Shown piece after piece: positions 60,001 through 64,000 of a stretch of 64,000 nucleotides of DNA. Source of the DNA: Pelargonium nanum (lineage: Eukaryota; Streptophyta; Magnoliopsida; Geraniales; Geraniaceae); the NCBI GenBank assembly GCA_036897485.1, contig JAYMTF010000024.1:1-64000 (forward strand), written 5' to 3'. The notes below the pieces were generated by a model that had not been told where the DNA came from, did no database searches, and saw only the letters and a program-made list of their open reading frames with translations. Made by a program: the position numbers and the translations under genes. The first letter of the stretch is position 1, and each line of letters starts with the position of its first letter.

Positions 60001-61642
60001 CTGATAAAGAAGAGATGTTGCCAGAATAATTATCACGCTCTGATACCACCTTGTCAGTAGCAATTACGGAAGAACCCAGGGTTGATGACATTGAGTTAAA
60101 GTCAACAGAATCTGTTGGCTTGTAATGCATATGACTCCTGCTATCATTATCCAAATTCTTATAGGTTTCCCATGAAAGTAAAAACCATTTAATTGTGTTC
60201 GGTTGTAATCTTAACTCCACAGGATCAATGTGGACATCTGCATCCACTTTTCGAATGTCTAAAGAGCCATCCTTCCAAGGTATACTTAATCTCATATTCC
60301 CAGAGAAACCACCTTTTCCCCCAGTTAAGATTGGAATAGTAGCATTTGATGGGCAAGAATCCGAAATGGATTCACCATATGTTATTCCAGAAATAGATGG
60401 AGAGGAAGCTTGATTGTCTATGTCATCCATTTGAAGAAGTTCAAGTACTGCTCCTTGAAATTTTACAAAGTTTGTTAATTGACTTATCCCCAACAAACTC
60501 TCAAATCTGCCACGGTAATTTAGATTAGCATCTTCAGAAACGCAAGTTCCACATTCAATTTCTGGTATTCGAAGAACCAAGGTTGTGTGACCTCCCATCT
60601 TCCTTTCATCCTTTTCTGAGGAAGGATCGTATGCAACTATCAAGTTTTTTATCCTTATATGGAAGCTGGTAAGGAACCATTTAACCATCTTTGCTATCGT
60701 CTTAACACCCTCATGAACATCTAGGGATGCTGAGCTCACGGGATTATCCACCATCTCATGCTGAAGCTTTCGCAAGTCATGGTTGATGCCATTATCGTTA
60801 TCTTGACTGGTACTACAAGATTCGTCTTCGGCTGTTGATTTATCCCGAGCAAGGGGAGCAAGTACAAGCTCAAGTTCATCCACCTCAACCTCACAACCTT
60901 TACCCTTCCAAGGCATCTTAACTAAAAGAGAACCAATTGATCCTTCTTTGATAACCAAAGATGCTGCTTCACCAAGCTGGAAAACGAATGGATTAGACAA
61001 CTTTGATGAAAAAGAAAATCAGCAATAGAAAGCATTCCATGCTTAATCATATGGACAAAGGAACATGTATGAGCAAACAAATAAAAAATAAGCATACTAG
61101 TCCAGTCCGAAGCCGATCAACAGATATCCCTTACCATTCAGATTTTGACATATAGTAGTTTGAAAATCTAAGGTTTAACACACCGGAGTAACAAGTACAA
61201 TATACTACACTTTGATCAAGCAAGCCAGCTAGTTCATAACTTGTAGAAGCTCACATGCTTTACATATTTAAACAAAATTGCTTAAAATTTCTACCACAAT
61301 TCAGCTCAACAATCACAAAATTCAAAACCGGATATCTTCCATCCTAAACATTCAGCAAATCAGCAACAAAAACTGTTTAAACTTTAAAAAGACGCTAGCT
61401 CCACAAAATTCCCAATTCGGAATTCAAATTTCACGTACCTTATCGTTGAGGTAGTCGACATTGAGGGCGAGATCGCAGAGCTGGAGAGTACCGTTTGTGA
61501 GCTGAACGTCTAGTTGGTCAAGATCGATATCGCCCAAAATGAAGTGCCCTAGTTTCTTCTTCAACAAGAATTTGCAGACTCTCTTGACGGCCCAGCGCGA
61601 GAACATGGCCTCCGCCGACTTGGCGATGTTCCACGGAAACAT
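51089..61642 (-). CDS. ATG2: Autophagy-related protein 2 (ATG2), lipid-transfer protein
   Basis: Thirteen minus-strand exons: 61642-61439, 60976-59880, 59307-59159, 58327-58152, 58045-54890, 54807-54695, 53971-53782, 53314-53201, 52474-52367, 52274-52142, 51793-51591, 51451-51255, 51155-51089; phase is kept throughout, 1,968 residues. The N-terminal chorein segment ([18 protein letters not shown], then [13 protein letters not shown]) is almost that of Arabidopsis ATG2, followed by [17 protein letters not shown]. The C-terminal ATG2 region includes [41 protein letters not shown] and [15 protein letters not shown]2 is a rod that moves phospholipid from the ER to the growing phagophore with ATG9 and ATG18. 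Exon 5 alone is 3,156 bp. Intron 7 begins GC (CAG|GCAAGT), the standard minor donor. The gene is convergent with RAD54. Confidence 0.96.
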
Positions 61643-62709
61643 ACTCGATACTGCGAATTCAAATACTAAGAAGGAAGTGGAAGAGACGGAATTCAGAAAT
61701 TAGGGTTTGGGAATTGGAGACGGAGCTCGTGATGGAAGGCGGTGAAGCTTTTCCATCAAGAGCTTAAAGAAGAAAAGAATTGTTGGATTCAAAGAAGGGA
61801 AAAAAAAGGCGAAGGAGAGAGGAGTAATGTTTGATGGTGACCTCTGTTCTTTACAGTTTTCGTGTTGGATTGAAATTGATTTTTTTTTTAATTTCACCTT
61901 TTTATATACGCAATAGGATTGGGGCTTTTTTTAAAAATAATTTATGTAGCTTCTTGGTACCAAACTCTAAGAAGTTGATGAATCATTTACTTGTGTTTGT
62001 ATTTGCTTGTAACGTTAAGGATAAGAATTTTATTTTTAAATTAGTTAATGATTTCTTATAGAAAAAAATTGTCTACTAAATTAAATAGTCGTTTAACAAT
62101 AGTGAAAATTCCGTTTGACATCTGACCTTATTCCAACTCTTACAACCAAACAAAGAACTAGAGCAAAACAAGAACAAGATGCTCTCGCTAAAACATGAGA
62201 CACCGTGTTCACAAATTGCTATACAAAAGAGAACAATATACTCCAATTCTCTATTTCAACAAATGCAATCATCAATAATATACTATACAAATCAATGTCT
62301 GACAATTTGTTTTTATATTCAGTTTTACATTCAAACACGCATCAATGGATGTTTGTAATCAAACCAATTTATATTCTTACGCACTGACACTCACTCCTCA
62401 ATGATCATAACCTTCCATCAATCTGGCCCATCGTCAACTACTCGGGTTTTTGGTTCATCTGAACTTTATAGGAACGACAAATTTTTCCTGAGTATTGAGT
62501 GGACTTACTCTCCACTCTCATGAGAATCAAATGTCTTTCATTTGTCATTGCCTCCCTTCTCATTAAGGACAAACCTGACACTTGGAGTCTTCAAAACTTG
62601 ATTTGTGATCCATTTTCATGTTTTAAATCTCTTTAGAGCAATTCATTTGTAACAAGCTTTGCCTCTATCTTTCTTTGGTTCTCGGCTTGAGATCCCGAGC
62701 ATTTTATTT

Positions 62710-62734
62710 TATATATATATATATATATATATAT
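62710..62734. repeat. (AT)n microsatellite
   Basis: About 12 uninterrupted AT dinucleotides in the intergenic region. Probably length-variable between individuals. Confidence 0.85.
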
Positions 62735-63112
62735 TATTATACGTTAATAAAACAATTCATATTCGTAATATTACAAGGTGATTTGAAGTTGAGACTTTAA
62801 GTTCATGGGTGTCTAGTGCGAGATGCGATAAATACAGGGGTGTTTTTGTAATTTCTCAAAACGCAGAGCGGTGGGTTTTGGTTCACACTGTGTAGAAGAG
62901 ATCACATCATGCCATCATTTGCGGCACACACATGCACGCATGAGTCCAAAAACAATCGACGCCGAGGCCGGCTTCGTCTGGAGGCAAAATCAAATAGTCA
63001 AGGACAATTAAGTAACGGATAAAAAGGTCCGCCCACAATCGGCACACACCTCCACCTCCAACATATCTTCGTTCCGGATTGATCGCATCTCTCTATCTGC
63101 TACCAAAACCTA

Positions 63113-63137
63113 GAGAAGAAGAAGAAGAAGAAGAAGA
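63113..63137 (+). repeat. (GAA)n microsatellite in the 5' leader
   Basis: Seven to eight GAA units, ending about 12 bp before the ATG at 63150. GA-rich stretches in plant 5' UTRs are common and can bind BPC/GAGA-binding factors. Any effect here is inference. Confidence 0.75.
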
Positions 63138-63149
63138 CAAGCAACAGAT

Positions 63150-64000
63150 ATGGAGCTCAAGCCTGGCCTTTCAGCTCTCGTCACCGGCGCTGGCTCCGGA
63201 ATAGGTTCATTTTCCCTTCAAATTTTATTCAAACTTCTAATTCTTTTGGCCTTGACTGTTTATAAATTGAATCTGAATCCGTTTCATGGTGCTGTTGGAT
63301 TGGAGCTTTTTGAATTCTGAATCCATTTCAATCGTGATCTTGCATCATATATTTGTTTTTTGTTTTTTTTTTTGTTGGCGTCGTTAAAATTACTGGAATT
63401 GAAGTTGAATTGACTTCTTTTCGTTAAGTGGAGCTGCTAAACTGTGAACTATGGCGTGGCTGATAAAGTAGTAACCAAACCTATCCATATGCAGGTAAAG
63501 CTCTTAGCCTGGCTCTTGCAAAGAAAGGGGTGTTTGTGACTGTTGTTGATTATGTGGAAGAGAATGCAAGGGAAGTTGCGACCCTCGCTGAAAAAGAGAG
63601 TGCCAAGTTCCATCCCAAATTAGAGTTTCCTTCTGCGATGTTTGTGAGATGTGATGTGACTAACACAAGTAAGCAAGCTGTTTTTGATTTCTCAGTCATG
63701 AAATTTTGTAGTTTGCTATGTTACTTCTATGCACAATTTTTTTTTGGAGATTTTCATGTTCAAAAATCTTATTAACTGATTATTGACTGAAGCATCTAAG
63801 AATATATTATGCTCTGTTGTGTTTTTGTTCATTGTCTCAATACCAACGTGCTTACTTGGAGTACTATTACAATATGGAAGGGTGTACATAGAGACTGCTC
63901 AATACCACACAGTTATTCAGTTAATCCACCAAGTGTTTTTTTTTATCAGTAGTTTATCCACTAAGTAGCTAAAAAGAGAAATCACAGTTCGTGTTTGGGT
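63150..64000 (+). CDS. Short-chain dehydrogenase/reductase, NQR-like, 5' part only
   Basis: Partial gene running off the right edge. Exons seen: 63150-63204 and 63495-63668; the second ends at a GTAAGC donor and no third exon is visible before 64000. The 76 residues form the start of a Rossmann fold: LSALVTGAGSGIGKALSLAL has the TGxxxGIG NAD(P)-binding motif, and VFVTVVDYVEE has the acidic residue after beta-2 that favours NAD(H). Then come FPSAMFVRCDVTNT, equivalent to the beta-4 strand with conserved Asp. The wording closely resembles the SDR half of Arabidopsis At1g49670 (NQR), which is fused to a zinc-type quinone oxidoreductase. Whether this gene has that second half cannot be seen. A 15-hydroxyprostaglandin-dehydrogenase-like SDR is the alternative label. 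Confidence 0.8.

Larger units (their letters stand above)
61643..63149. other. Divergent intergenic region between ATG2 and the dehydrogenase
   Basis: Holds the ATG2 5' UTR and promoter (minus) and the promoter of the plus-strand SDR gene. AT-rich from 61,860 to 62,800; the only distinct elements are the simple repeats listed separately. Confidence 0.55.

Overview
This is a nuclear genomic window from a flowering plant, almost certainly a eudicot; I cannot assign the family or species. Genes have many introns with GT-AG borders in an AT-rich background. The proteins belong to land-plant families: CYP707A, a group X ERF, a CML30-type calmodulin-like protein, PLAC8/PCR proteins, a malectin-like/LRR protein and plant ATG2. 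I reconstructed each spliced gene by hand, requiring codon phase to be kept across every junction, and give the exon coordinates in each entry.

Layout, left to right. 0-4.2 kb: a LINE-like 3' end, a tRNA-derived SINE with target-site duplications, and a nine-exon CYP707A (ABA 8'-hydroxylase) gene (+). 4.2-9 kb: a gene-poor stretch with weak hints of an unrecognised minus-strand spliced transcript. 9.0-14.3 kb: a LAG1/LOH ceramide synthase (+) whose introns carry Stowaway-like MITEs. 16.5-17.2 kb: an intronless ERF109-like regulator (+). 19.1-22.6 kb: a VID27/CYPRO4/DEM-type gene (-). 23.8 kb: tRNA-Arg(CCU) (-). 24.3-26.9 kb: a secreted malectin-like + LRR protein without a kinase (+), with a 54-bp minisatellite ending at a splice acceptor. 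27.7-29.9 kb: two tandem two-exon defensin-like peptide genes (+), with a TSD-flanked SINE between them. 30.8-31.7 kb: a small probable plastid membrane protein (-). 32.8-35.9 kb: a plastid-type DnaJ Cys-rich protein (+). 36.4-37.0 kb: a CML30-like EF-hand protein (+). 37.2-40.9 kb: two tandem PLAC8/PCR genes (-), one with a distant fourth exon behind a 1-kb intron that its paralogue lacks. 42.2-50.0 kb: a complete 21-exon RAD54 (+). 51.1-61.6 kb: a complete 13-exon ATG2 (-), convergent with RAD54 and containing one GC-AG intron. 63.15 kb to the edge: the 5' end of an NQR-like short-chain dehydrogenase (+).

The genes do not form a pathway or operon. They are ordinary single eukaryotic genes, several with roles in ABA, stress or defence (CYP707A, ERF109-like, CML, defensin-like, malectin-LRR, PCR), plus housekeeping sphingolipid, recombination and autophagy functions. 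Degraded LTR-retrotransposon footprints lie at about 18.2-18.6, 30.0-30.6, 32.0-32.5 and 39.3-39.8 kb, mostly beside the small tandem gene families. I found no CRISPR array, no bacterial-type system and no clearly new multi-gene system. The items most worth a second look are the defensin-like pair, with a possible lost intermediate copy, and the PLAC8 pair with its intron difference.
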